Below are positions 1 to 7,796 of a stretch of DNA of 64,000 bases, piece after piece. The translations under genes were made by a program, and so were the position numbers. The notes under the pieces were generated by a model. That model saw nothing but the letters and a program-made list of their open reading frames with translations. It was not told the origin of the DNA and made no database searches. Positions within the stretch are counted from its first letter, which is position 1. Each line of letters opens with the position of its first letter. Source of the DNA: Psychromarinibacter halotolerans (GTDB lineage: Bacteria; Pseudomonadota; Alphaproteobacteria; Rhodobacterales; Rhodobacteraceae). Where the stretch lies: contig NZ_JARGYD010000007.1 of the NCBI RefSeq assembly GCF_029168315.1, forward strand, positions 124,001-188,000. Reading direction: 5' to 3'.

Positions 1-349
1 ACAGGTCAAGCCGTTCGCCATCCGGCCCCTCGCGCCACCGGTTGAACCAGTAATCGTCCCCGCGCAACTCGACCTTGAAATGGCGGTCGCTTGGGGCGTG
101 GTGGAACGGCGGCGCATCGAAATCCTCGATCGCCGTGTCGGCGGACGGGCGATAGAACGACCGCCCCATCCCGATTGTCGGAAAGCGGTCCGCGATGTCC
201 TTGTGACAGGTGCCGCAGGTGGCGTCCGGCACATACCCCGGCACGTCGCCGCCGGTCACGGGAATGCCGTAGACTTCGTCGGCGCGGCCCGCCCCCGCGC
301 ACAGCACCAGCATCAGCACCGGCGCCGTGACGCCCGCCCGTCTTACCAT
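1..349 (-). CDS. Exported c-type cytochrome / cytochrome-TPR type protein, N-terminal part only
   Basis: An open frame starts at ATG 349 on the minus strand and runs off the left edge, so only about 116 N-terminal residues are visible. It opens with a basic n-region and a hydrophobic stretch ending in an Ala-rich site (GAGRADE), which is a Sec signal peptide. A single visible haem c motif CGTCH lies near residue 45 and is followed by a TIGMGRSF segment. A CxxCH motif followed by T-x-MGRSF is typical of the multihaem cytochrome c554/TPR family, so the missing part may hold more haem sites or TPR repeats. The protein would act in the periplasm. It is divergent from the MarR-acetyltransferase gene at 489, with 139 bp between starts. 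The exact subfamily cannot be decided from the fragment. Confidence 0.7.
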   Translation of the reverse strand, partial: MVRRAGVTAPVLMLVLCAGAGRADEVYGIPVTGGDVPGYVPDATCGTCHKDIADRFPTIGMGRSFYRPSADTAIEDFDAPPFHHAPSDRHFKVELRGDDYWFNRWREGPDGERLDL

Positions 350-469
350 GGCGGCAAGTCCCACGCCGCGTCTCCGTCCTGTCCCGTCTGCCCGCAACCT
401 TATGCGCAGCCCGCCAGCGCAACAACCGCAGGCGGTGCGCGGGCAAATCCTGTTGACGTCACGGATTAA

Positions 470-485
470 GTTGACCTAAGTCAAC
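470..485. promoter_or_regulatory. Likely MarR operator overlapping the translation start region
   Basis: GTTGAC-CTAA-GTCAAC is a perfect 6-bp inverted repeat ending three bases before the ATG at 489. Another TTGAC half-site lies at 453. A palindrome this close to the start of a gene with a MarR domain suggests autoregulation by steric block. It could also reach the divergent cytochrome gene. This is inference from position and symmetry. Confidence 0.5.
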
Positions 486-488
486 CAA

Positions 489-1397
489 ATGAAACCGACC
501 CCGATCCAGCGCATCCGCCGCTTCAACCGCGCCGTCACCGTAGAGGTCGGCGCGCTCGATGCCTCTTACCTTGGACGCGGGCGCCCGCTGGGCGCGGCCC
601 GCGTTCTGTGCGCCGTCACCAAGGACGGCATCGACGTGACCGCGATCCGCGACCTGCTGCAACTCGACAAGGGGCTGCTGTCGCGCCTTCTGAAAGGGCT
701 TGAGGACGAGGGCCTCGTGACGCTGGCCCCCGACCCCGAAGACGGCCGCCGCCGCATCGCGCGTCTGACCCCTGATGGCGCGGCAGAGGTCGCGCGCTAT
801 GACGCGCTGTCGGATGGCCGCGCCGAACGGCTGTTGCAGGCACATCCACGGTCCGACGCCCTGCTGGCCGCGATGGATCTTGTGGCCAGCGCGCTGGGCC
901 AGCACAGGATCGAAATCCTGCCCGCCGATCCCCGCAGCGACGATGCGGTCTACTGCCTTGGCGAATACTACGCCGAACTCGGCCGCCGCTTCGCGCAGGG
1001 CTTCGACGTGAACCTCAGCCGCGATCCCGACGCGGCCGACATGGTCCCGCCGCGCGGCGCGTTCTTTGTTGCGATGTCCGACGGGCTTCCCATCGGCTGC
1101 GTCGCGCTGAAGGGCTGGGGTGAAGAGGTGGCAGAGATCAAGCGCCTGTGGATCGCACCATCGGCGCGCGGCCTGAAACTGTCGCACCGCCTGATGGCGG
1201 CGGCAGAGGACGCCGCCCGCGCCCTCGGCATCCGCGTCCTGCGGCTGGACACGAACTCGGCCCTGCCCGAGGCGGTCGCGCTGTACCGCAATACCGGCTG
1301 GACCGAGATCCCACGATACAACGACGACCCCTACCCGGATGTGTTCTTCGAGAAGGCAATCGCGACCAAAGAAGCGCCCGGCCCTTCTTCTGACTGA
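489..1397 (+). CDS. MarR-type regulator fused to a GNAT acetyltransferase
   Basis: The 302-residue protein has two domains. Residues about 1-140 form a MarR winged helix (PLGAARVL, then LLQLDKGLLSRLLKGLEDEGLV as recognition helix region, then a DGRRRIARLTPDG wing). Residues about 150-295 form a GNAT fold with a VAEIKRLWIAPSARG acetyl-CoA loop and a final ALYRNTGW strand. Proteins of this fusion type are widespread. The acetylated substrate is unknown. The start is supported by the MarR N-terminus (RIRRFNRAVT), although there is no clear Shine-Dalgarno because an operator-like palindrome occupies that place. The last few codons lie inside a dispersed repeat, so the C-terminal tail is probably donated by that element. 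Confidence 0.85.
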   Translation: MKPTPIQRIRRFNRAVTVEVGALDASYLGRGRPLGAARVLCAVTKDGIDVTAIRDLLQLDKGLLSRLLKGLEDEGLVTLAPDPEDGRRRIARLTPDGAAEVARYDALSDGRAERLLQAHPRSDALLAAMDLVASALGQHRIEILPADPRSDDAVYCLGEYYAELGRRFAQGFDVNLSRDPDAADMVPPRGAFFVAMSDGLPIGCVALKGWGEEVAEIKRLWIAPSARGLKLSHRLMAAAEDAARALGIRVLRLDTNSALPEAVALYRNTGWTEIPRYNDDPYPDVFFEKAIATKEAPGPSSD

Positions 1398-1440
1398 AAA
1401 TATCCCGGGGGAGGCCGAAGGCCGGGGGCAGCGCCCCCGA
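1384..1440 (-). repeat. Dispersed Rhodobacteraceae-type intergenic element, copy 1 (reverse orientation)
   Basis: Read on the minus strand this has a GGGGGC-GCT-GCCCCC hairpin, a short GC-rich arm, CCCCGGGATATTT and a terminal AGAAGAAG. The same order is seen at 9161, 35391 (without hairpin) and 38415. This copy overlaps the last codons and stop of the MarR-acetyltransferase gene. Confidence 0.65.
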
Positions 1441-1535
1441 CCCGGTCTCGTCACTCACCACCTCTTCGGATCGCCCCCTGCCCCAGACCGAATCCGGCCT
1501 GAAACCGGCCCATCACCGGAACCGGGGGCGCCGCC

Positions 1536-1757
1536 TTACATGATGCCGATCCGCCCATGAACGGGCGGCCCCACGGCCTCGCGCCCGGTCATAGGCGGAG
1601 GCAGGCCGACGTCGCGCCGCAGGTAGGCGGGCACGTCGTCGGACAGCACGCGCGGCGGATCTTGCGGCATCGCGCGCACAAGGCGGGCAAACAGCCGCAC
1701 CAGTCCGGCGCGGCGGATCAGGGGAAGATAGACGATGTTGGTCTGCACAACGGGCAT
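1536..1757 (-). CDS. Small protein, DUF1127-like
   Basis: A 73-residue protein with a strong AAGGAG ribosome site 7 bases before ATG 1757. It has a hydrophobic and basic N-terminal helix (RRAGLVRLFARLVRA) and a later YLRRDVGLPPP segment. The DVGL ending after a charged helix resembles the DUF1127 family, whose small arginine-rich members are abundant in Rhodobacteraceae and often linked to stress or RNA turnover. The match is weak, so the family call is tentative, while coding status is supported by the ribosome site. A terminator-like hairpin and a 14-codon open frame lie upstream on the same strand. Confidence 0.55.
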   Translation of the reverse strand: MPVVQTNIVYLPLIRRAGLVRLFARLVRAMPQDPPRVLSDDVPAYLRRDVGLPPPMTGREAVGPPVHGRIGIM

Positions 1758-1811
1758 GACGCTACTCCTTTGGTAGGGAGGTCCGCCCGTAAAACCCGGA
1801 TTCCGAAAACG

Positions 1812-1837
1812 AAAAAGGCCGCGTAAACGGGCGGCCT
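1812..1837 (-). terminator. Rho-independent terminator or attenuator
   Basis: On the minus strand AGGCCGC, an 8-base loop and GCGGCCT are followed by TTTTTC. It lies between a 14-codon open frame (1871-1915) and the small gene at 1536-1757, so it could end a short RNA or attenuate the downstream gene. Confidence 0.65.
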
Positions 1838-1870
1838 CCGGGTTAAGATGACTTAGATCCGCAAGCCGCT

Positions 1871-1915
1871 CTAGGGGGTGCCCCCGGCGATGTCTGCAAG
1901 CTTGCGTGCGGTCAT
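1871..1915 (-). CDS. Possible 14-residue leader peptide
   Basis: ATG 1915 is preceded by AGGAG at 8 bases and opens a frame reading MTARKLADIAGGTP followed by TAG. The frame is followed about 35 bases later by a strong hairpin with a T run. A good ribosome site, a minimal frame and a terminator in front of another gene resemble a leader-peptide arrangement or a small RNA carrying a micro-ORF. The peptide has no run of one regulatory amino acid, so classical amino-acid attenuation is not supported. The rest of the 383-bp gap between 1758 and 2140 holds nothing else I recognise. Confidence 0.35.
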   Translation of the reverse strand: MTARKLADIAGGTP

Positions 1916-2140
1916 AAGTCGTACTCCTGTTTCCGGTTCATCCGGTCAGTGAGAGCCGCATAGCCCGGCCCGCACCTATCCGGCAACATCTTTTTCGCAG
2001 CGTCACCTGCGCGGCGGACGAACGCCGCCTTTCGGCCACGCGGCGCACCGCCGCCCGCTGCGTCCGCGCCGGATTGCCCTTTGCGCCCGGCTTGGATATC
2101 ACACCGCCCAACCCGACACGCAGACCGGAGCCCTTCCCTC

Positions 2141-3796
<1,656 letters not shown>

Positions 3797-3810
3797 GTCG
3801 TGTGGATTGG

Positions 3811-3904
3811 TGGGATGAGGTAAAACCCCATCCTACGGCGTACCCTTTCGCCGTCACCACATCTGGTCCGGATTTGTATGGATGGGGTAGAACCCCATCC
3901 TACA
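3811..3904. repeat. Pair of REP-like hairpins between convergent genes
   Basis: Two related hairpins lie in the gap: GGATGAGG-TAAAA-CCCCATCC at 3813-3833 and GGATGGGGT-AGA-ACCCCATCC at 3880-3900. The second is a perfect 9-bp stem. The flanks also match (CCTAC after each). They sit between the ends of ettA and the convergent membrane protein gene, consistent with a bidirectional terminator or REP element. Confidence 0.6.
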
Positions 3905-4381
3905 TCACGCCATCACCAGCGCCCCGATCCACATGCCCAGCCCGAACACCGTGTGCGCCACCAGACCCAGACCGCGCACTTTCCACGGGTTCGGTGTCTT
4001 CGACGCGCCCCAGCCAAGGCCCATGCCGGGCTGCAGCAGGAACCAGCCTGCCGCGATGGTCGCAAGGGCGTAGATCCACAGCGGCAGGAACGTCGGGTCG
4101 GCGCGCCAGCCGGCGCCCGCAAGCACCGCGAAGACCACGCCGTAGATCACCCCGACCGCGTAGTGGAAGAACCAGCCAAGATGCAGCTCACCCGCCGCCG
4201 GCTTTGCCGCCGCGATGTCCGCGTGGAACAGCTTGCCGCGAAAGGCGTGGGCCAGCCAGCGGCCCGGCATCGCCCAGTTGGGCTTGGGCTGCCCCGCAAA
4301 GCGCGCCAGCAGGATCGCCCAGAGATCCATCGCCACCGTTCCCAGCAGCCCCATCTCGATTCCCGTCCAGATCGCGTACAT
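3905..4381 (-). CDS. DUF2938-like membrane protein
   Basis: A 158-residue protein started at ATG 4381, supported by a GGGGGAGG ribosome site. It has about four hydrophobic segments (IEMGLLGTVAMDLWAILL, FFHYAVGVIYGVVFAVLA, WIYALATIAAGWFLL, and the C-terminal LVAHTVFGLGMWIGALVMA). The motifs GTVAMDLWAILL and LGWFFHYAVGVIYG resemble the DUF2938 family of uncharacterised inner-membrane proteins. No enzymatic residue pattern is evident. A 16-bp palindrome lies upstream. Function is unknown. Confidence 0.7.
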   Translation of the reverse strand: MYAIWTGIEMGLLGTVAMDLWAILLARFAGQPKPNWAMPGRWLAHAFRGKLFHADIAAAKPAAGELHLGWFFHYAVGVIYGVVFAVLAGAGWRADPTFLPLWIYALATIAAGWFLLQPGMGLGWGASKTPNPWKVRGLGLVAHTVFGLGMWIGALVMA

Positions 4382-4462
4382 AGCGCGCCTCCCCCGTTTC
4401 GCGCAGGCTAGAACGCGAGGCCGGGGAAGGGAATGGGCCTGTGGGGTACAGGGCCGCCAGTT

Positions 4463-4478
4463 GTTTCGCGCGCGAAAC
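4463..4478. promoter_or_regulatory. Perfect 16-bp palindrome, possible operator
   Basis: GTTTCGCGCGCGAAAC is fully self-complementary. It lies in the gap between the thioesterase stop and the start of the DUF2938-like gene, about 80 bp before that start. It is too GC-alternating for a typical terminator and has no T run. Confidence 0.3.
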
Positions 4479-4490
4479 GATTGGCCCGGG

Positions 4491-4892
4491 TCAGGACGCG
4501 GAAACCTCGCGCGCCTTGCCGTCGGCATCCAGCGCCACGAAGGTGAACAGCGCCTCTGTCACCTTCTCGCGGCTGCCGATGCGGTCGCGCTTGACCCATG
4601 CCTCGATCTCGACCGCGATCGACGTGCGCCCGACCCGGACGACATCGCAATAGACGCACAGCACGTCGCCCACCTTCACCGGTCGGATGAACTTCATCGC
4701 GTCGACCGCCACCGTGGCCACGCGGCCCTGTGCGCGTTCCCCCGCGACCATGCCGCCCGCGATGTCCATCTGGCTAAGGACCCAGCCGCCGAAGATGTCG
4801 CCGGCGGTGTTCGTGTCGGCGGGCATGGCCAGCGTGCGCAGGGTCAGCTCGCCCTCGGGTTCGGCTTCGGGTTCGGGGGTTTTGTCAGTCAT
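4491..4892 (-). CDS. Acyl-CoA thioesterase, YciA-like hotdog protein
   Basis: The 133-residue protein is a single hotdog domain. It shows the family N-terminus LRTLAMPADTNTAGDIFGGWVLSQMDIAGG, in which N-x-x-G-D-I-F-GGW with the following Asp is the catalytic region of YciA-type thioesterases that hydrolyse acyl-CoA. VAVDAMKFIRPVKVGDVL follows. ATG 4892 is chosen because AAGGAG stands 9 bases upstream and the longer frame adds a low-complexity extension. An acidic Glu/Pro-rich N-terminus precedes the domain. It is a lone gene in the cytoplasm. Confidence 0.88.
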   Translation of the reverse strand: MTDKTPEPEAEPEGELTLRTLAMPADTNTAGDIFGGWVLSQMDIAGGMVAGERAQGRVATVAVDAMKFIRPVKVGDVLCVYCDVVRVGRTSIAVEIEAWVKRDRIGSREKVTEALFTFVALDADGKAREVSAS

Positions 4893-5056
4893 CGGATGAC
4901 TCCTTGTACCGGTTGGGTTGAGGTGCAATGCCCTGCGACAGACCCGCGTGGCAAGGGCCAACCGCACCCCGCCGGATTGGCACCCGCACCGCCCTTCGGA
5001 CAAGCCACACAGGGGCTATAACGGCGCGCGCCACCCCCAGCCCCTGCACGCCACGC

Positions 5057-5085
5057 TTGATTTTCACCGAAAGATTGCGCATATA
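5057..5085 (+). promoter_or_regulatory. Candidate promoter of the cold-shock gene
   Basis: TTGATT, 17 bp, CATATA. The predicted start would leave a leader of about 115 bases before the ATG at 5208. Long leaders are usual for csp genes and can form temperature-responsive structure. Confidence 0.4.
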
Positions 5086-5207
5086 CCCGGTTGCGACTGT
5101 TACCTCTATCGACCCTGTCTTCCTTCACCGGCCGCCAGTTCGATCTTGCACTGACTGAGCCGAGCCGCCGCATACTGCGGGCGGCATCAAAAACGGGAGA
5201 CATCACG

Positions 5208-5414
5208 ATGGCCACCGGCACCGTGAAATGGTTCAACACCACCAAAGGCTACGGCTTCATCGAGCCCGAAGGCGGCAAGCGCGACGTGTTCGTGCACATC
5301 TCCGCCGTCGAGCGTTCGGGCCTGACCGGCCTTGCCGACGGGCAGAAGGTCACCTTCGAAATCGAAGCTGGCCGCGACGGCCGTGAGAGCGCAGTTCAAC
5401 TCGCCCTCGCCTGA
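5208..5414 (+). CDS. cspA: Cold-shock domain protein
   Basis: A 68-residue OB-fold protein that binds single-stranded RNA and DNA. It carries RNP1-like KGYGFIEP and RNP2-like DVFVHIS motifs and the opening TGTVKWFNTTKG. Length matches CspA. ATG 5208 is chosen because the family begins there and a GGGAGA site is upstream. The gene is followed directly by a strong terminator, so it is monocistronic. The symbol indicates the family, because several csp paralogues are usual in these genomes. Confidence 0.93.
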   Translation: MATGTVKWFNTTKGYGFIEPEGGKRDVFVHISAVERSGLTGLADGQKVTFEIEAGRDGRESAVQLALA

Positions 5415-5438
5415 GCCTCGCTGCTTGGAAAAACAAAA

Positions 5439-5464
5439 GGCGGGCCGCTTGGCCCGCCCATTTT
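5439..5464 (+). terminator. Rho-independent terminator of the cold-shock gene
   Basis: GGCGGGCC-GCTT-GGCCCGCC followed by CATTTT, 24 bases after the csp stop. The AAAACAAAA tract upstream could let it act on the convergent small gene too. Confidence 0.85.
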
Positions 5465-5485
5465 GGACGTCGGTTTCTGTCGGGC

Positions 5486-5650
5486 TTAGATAACGCCCTG
5501 ATGCACCACGACGACCACGGTCGCCAGCAATAGTACACCCGCCGACAGGTAGTTGTTCAGCTGGATCTTCTTCTTATCACGCTGCAGCTTCCACGAGCTC
5601 CAGTGCTTTTTCGGATCCTGCTCTTCGGATTCGAAGTTCCATTTAGTCAT
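5486..5650 (-). CDS. Small single-pass membrane protein
   Basis: A 54-residue frame from ATG 5650 to TAA. The N-terminal half is polar and charged (MTKWNFESEEQDPKKHW, then KLQRDKKKIQLNN). The C-terminal half is one hydrophobic helix (YLSAGVLLLATVVVVV) ending in HQGVI. Positive charges before the helix predict a cytoplasmic N-terminus. A GGGGGTGAG sequence precedes the start. It is convergent with the cold-shock gene. I do not recognise the family. Clear topology and a clean terminator arrangement support coding. Confidence 0.6.
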   Translation of the reverse strand: MTKWNFESEEQDPKKHWSSWKLQRDKKKIQLNNYLSAGVLLLATVVVVVHQGVI

Positions 5651-6029
5651 GGCGCTCACCCCCGATTGTTTCCTTGTTCAGCACGGCTGTCTTCGCGCCT
5701 GATTGCGGCAACAGTTTGGCAGCACGGTCGAAATTGGTGGGCCGTGACAGAGGCGTGATCCGCAGGCCGCGGATTCGCTGGAAACGCTGGGTCAGGCGCG
5801 CACGCCCCCCACAGAATCCGTGAAATGGCTGAAACATCTGCAACCGTTCCGAGAGGTGCGATCATCCGAATCGTCGTGAAAAAGGGGCGATGACGGGCTG
5901 CTGGGCGACTCGGTCGCGCCGTACGGCGTTTTCTGGCCGACAGCCGCACAGCACAGATTGACCGGATCGAGGCGCGGGATTACATCCGCGCCGCCGCCAG
6001 AAAGGCTGCGAAACACAGGACCTATCGAC
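5651..6029. other. 379-bp gap without recognised gene
   Basis: Only short frames lacking ribosome sites and low-similarity arginine-rich translations are present on either strand. The right end supplies the leader of the micropeptide gene at 6030. No hairpin, tRNA or repeat was recognised. Confidence 0.5.
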
Positions 6030-6122
6030 GTGACTCATACCGCTCGGAAACCGCGCCCGGAGAAGGCGCCGGAGCAACCCGTGCCCCATCCGGTAACCTT
6101 CAAGGACTGGGCCAGCATCTGA
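6030..6122 (+). CDS. DWASI micropeptide 1 (30 residues)
   Basis: A GTG-started frame preceded by an AGGA sequence encodes a Pro/Lys/Glu-rich peptide that begins MTHTARKPRPEK and ends VTFKDWASI. Its C-terminal nine residues and N-terminal MTH plus K-P-x-P-E pattern recur in a second frame at 7104-7202. The last 18 bases (GACTGGGCCAGCATCTGA) are identical in the two genes. Such paired conservation of both ends with a divergent middle is hard to explain except by coding. Function is unknown. The peptide has no membrane segment or signal sequence. A long inverted repeat follows. Confidence 0.55.
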   Translation: MTHTARKPRPEKAPEQPVPHPVTFKDWASI

Positions 6123-6147
6123 GGCCCCAACGATGGTTGGAACCTCA

Positions 6148-6192
6148 TCCCGCGCCCGGACCTGGCCAATTATGGCGGGTCCGGACGCGGGA
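6148..6192. terminator. Long inverted repeat between convergent small genes
   Basis: Fifteen-base arms at 6148-6162 and 6178-6192 (TCCCGCG-C-CCGGACC and its complement, one mismatch) enclose a 15-base loop. It lies between micropeptide 1 and the convergent gene ending at 6201. There is no T run, so it is terminator-like by place rather than by full form. Confidence 0.45.
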
Positions 6193-6200
6193 GACTGGAA

Positions 6201-6383
6201 TCACCGGCTGCGCAGCATCTTCCCGACCTCGCGCACCGCTGCATTGGCGGCGGACGCCTTGGGGTTGGTCCGGCGGACGCCGGGGCGATAGGTGCCCGGA
6301 GCGGCGCTGTGCCCGTGGGCCGACCGGCGTTTCGACCGGGCGTAGGTCTTAAGCGCCTTCTTGGCGAATCTCTTCAGCGACAT
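6201..6383 (-). CDS. Small very basic protein
   Basis: A 60-residue protein from ATG 6383, with GGAGGA 7 bases upstream. It is rich in Arg, Lys, Ala and Ser (SLKRFAKKALKTYARSKRRS at the start, REVGKMLRSR at the end), has no Cys, and has no hydrophobic helix long enough to span a membrane. A strongly basic composition suggests nucleic-acid or ribosome contact, but this is inference. It is divergent from the phosphatase gene at 6514. I do not recognise a family. Confidence 0.6.
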   Translation of the reverse strand: MSLKRFAKKALKTYARSKRRSAHGHSAAPGTYRPGVRRTNPKASAANAAVREVGKMLRSR

Positions 6384-6400
6384 CTTCGTATCCTCCATTC

Positions 6401-6419
6401 AGTTCGTATGTTGCGAACT
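6401..6419. promoter_or_regulatory. Inverted repeat in a divergent promoter region
   Basis: AGTTCG-N7-CGAACT has perfect 6-bp arms and lies 18 bp upstream of the small basic gene, between it and the phosphatase gene at 6514. It may be an operator or a leader hairpin. Confidence 0.3.
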
Positions 6420-6513
6420 CAACGAGCGTTCTGGCGCAGGGTTCCCGTGGGGTAGACCCTTGGCAGAAGCTCGCCTACCCTTAGGTCACCATGCGATCTT
6501 GGGAGGGAGAAGC

Positions 6514-7017
6514 ATGAATAGAAGGGCATTTCTTGCCGCCGGCGCGGGTTTTGCAGCGGTTGGCGCGATGGCTGGCTGTACGGACGGATCGGGGCGCACC
6601 GTGATCATCCCGCGCGGAACGCGGCTTATCATCCTGCGCCACGCCGACCGCGAGGGCGACCACCTGACCGCACTGGGCCGCCAAAGAGCGAAAGCACTGG
6701 TCGGCGCGCTGAAGGACGAGAAGATCGACGCGATCTACTATCCCGGCATCCGCCGCAACTATGACACCGCCGCACCGCTGGCCGAGGCGCGCGACCTTCC
6801 GATGCACCGGATCACCGAAGAACATCCGGCGGCGCGGCTGATGCAGGTGGGCGCTGGGCGGTCGATCGTCTGGGTGGGCAACAAGGGTAACCTGCATTCC
6901 ATCTGGAAGGATCTGGGTGCCCCCGGCGAGGCACCGCTGGAATACGGCGACCTGTTCATCGTCACGCGCGGCAAGGCTGGCGTGCCCGTGGTCTCACGAC
7001 GGTATTTCGGGCCGTAA
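6514..7017 (+). CDS. Histidine phosphatase superfamily lipoprotein
   Basis: A 167-residue protein with a Tat-type signal (MNRRAFLAAGAGF) that ends in a lipobox (AMAGC), so it should be a lipoprotein exported folded. The mature part has the phosphatase core LRHADREGDHLTALGRQRA, in which the RHG motif is RHA, followed by IDAIYYPGIRRNYDTAAPLAEA and a later VGNKGNLHSIW that supplies the second His. Length fits the short SixA-like branch. The start is set by a GGGAGGGAGA site and the Tat motif. The substrate is unknown. It sits between the two DWASI micropeptide genes. Confidence 0.75.
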   Translation: MNRRAFLAAGAGFAAVGAMAGCTDGSGRTVIIPRGTRLIILRHADREGDHLTALGRQRAKALVGALKDEKIDAIYYPGIRRNYDTAAPLAEARDLPMHRITEEHPAARLMQVGAGRSIVWVGNKGNLHSIWKDLGAPGEAPLEYGDLFIVTRGKAGVPVVSRRYFGP

Positions 7018-7103
7018 GAAGCCGTGACCGATAAAATCTGAACGAAATCTCCACTGTCGCGTTGGTCCCCCAACGTGACGTAAACGAGAGGAGATGCCGC
7101 CAG

Positions 7104-7202
7104 ATGACCCATCGCAAGCCAGAGCCCGAGCCGGAACAGTCGCCGAATCGCCCGCGGCCCAAGCCGACGCCTTACCGTTTCACCGACTGGGCCAGCATCT
7201 GA
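7104..7202 (+). CDS. DWASI micropeptide 2 (32 residues)
   Basis: ATG 7104 follows a GAGAGGAGA ribosome site by about 10 bases. The peptide begins MTHRKPEPEPEQSPNRP and ends YRFTDWASI. It is Pro/Glu-rich in the middle and aligns end to end with micropeptide 1 at 6030-6122. The better ribosome site here supports coding for both. It has no cysteine and no membrane helix. It lies downstream of the phosphatase lipoprotein gene with an 86-bp gap that contains a small CGTTGG-TCCC-CCAACG hairpin. Confidence 0.6.
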   Translation: MTHRKPEPEPEQSPNRPRPKPTPYRFTDWASI

Positions 7203-7412
7203 CGTTGCACCGATGCCCGGTCCCGCGCCGTTGATTCCGTGAAGATCCGGACGCAGGACGTTCCAAAGCCTCACCTTCCAAGTTAACAAAGTCCTCGGAA
7301 ATGCCGTTGCGTCGGCAGAATGCGCCACACTCTGGCCCCGTATTGCGCCAAAGTTCGGCCTTCATTCGGCGTAACCTTGGGGAAACTTGTTTTTCCAAGA
7401 TGGGAAGCGGCA

Positions 7413-7784
7413 ATGGCACGTATATTAAGACCATTCAGCATCCTGCCTTCGCGCGTGGCAGAGGGGTACCGCCGGTCCTCGGCGGTCTTCAGTTTCAACC
7501 ACGACGGGCTGGAAGTGGCGCGGGTTCGCAACCGAAGCCGTTACTTGCCACTGTGGCACCTCATCTTCTTCATCTATTTCGCGATGATCATACGTCTAGT
7601 GGTCGCGGCCGACATCGGCACGGCTGGCTATGAGGCGCGGATGCAGGAAATGCGCGAGGGCCACACGCTAGAGCGGCTTGCCGCGCGGGTGATGCACATG
7701 GATCCCGTGTCGCGCCAGCTTGCCGTGCAGATCCGCACGGGCCTGACCTTCATCAACCAACGCATCCTGGACCGGCGCATCTGA
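7413..7784 (+). CDS. Hypothetical single-pass membrane protein
   Basis: A 123-residue protein. ATG 7413 is preferred over the longer frame because the codons before it read as non-homologous and a GGGAAG site lies just upstream. One hydrophobic helix is present (about 50-72, WHLIFFIYFAMIIRLVVAADIG), preceded by basic residues, so the N-terminal half (SSAVFSFNHDGLEVARVRNRSR) is predicted cytoplasmic and the C-terminal half (MQEMREGHTLERLAARVMHMDPVSRQLA) outside. It is convergent with the ParA-like gene, 12 bp apart. I do not recognise the family. Confidence 0.6.
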   Translation: MARILRPFSILPSRVAEGYRRSSAVFSFNHDGLEVARVRNRSRYLPLWHLIFFIYFAMIIRLVVAADIGTAGYEARMQEMREGHTLERLAARVMHMDPVSRQLAVQIRTGLTFINQRILDRRI

Positions 7785-7796
7785 CGCGCTGACGGC

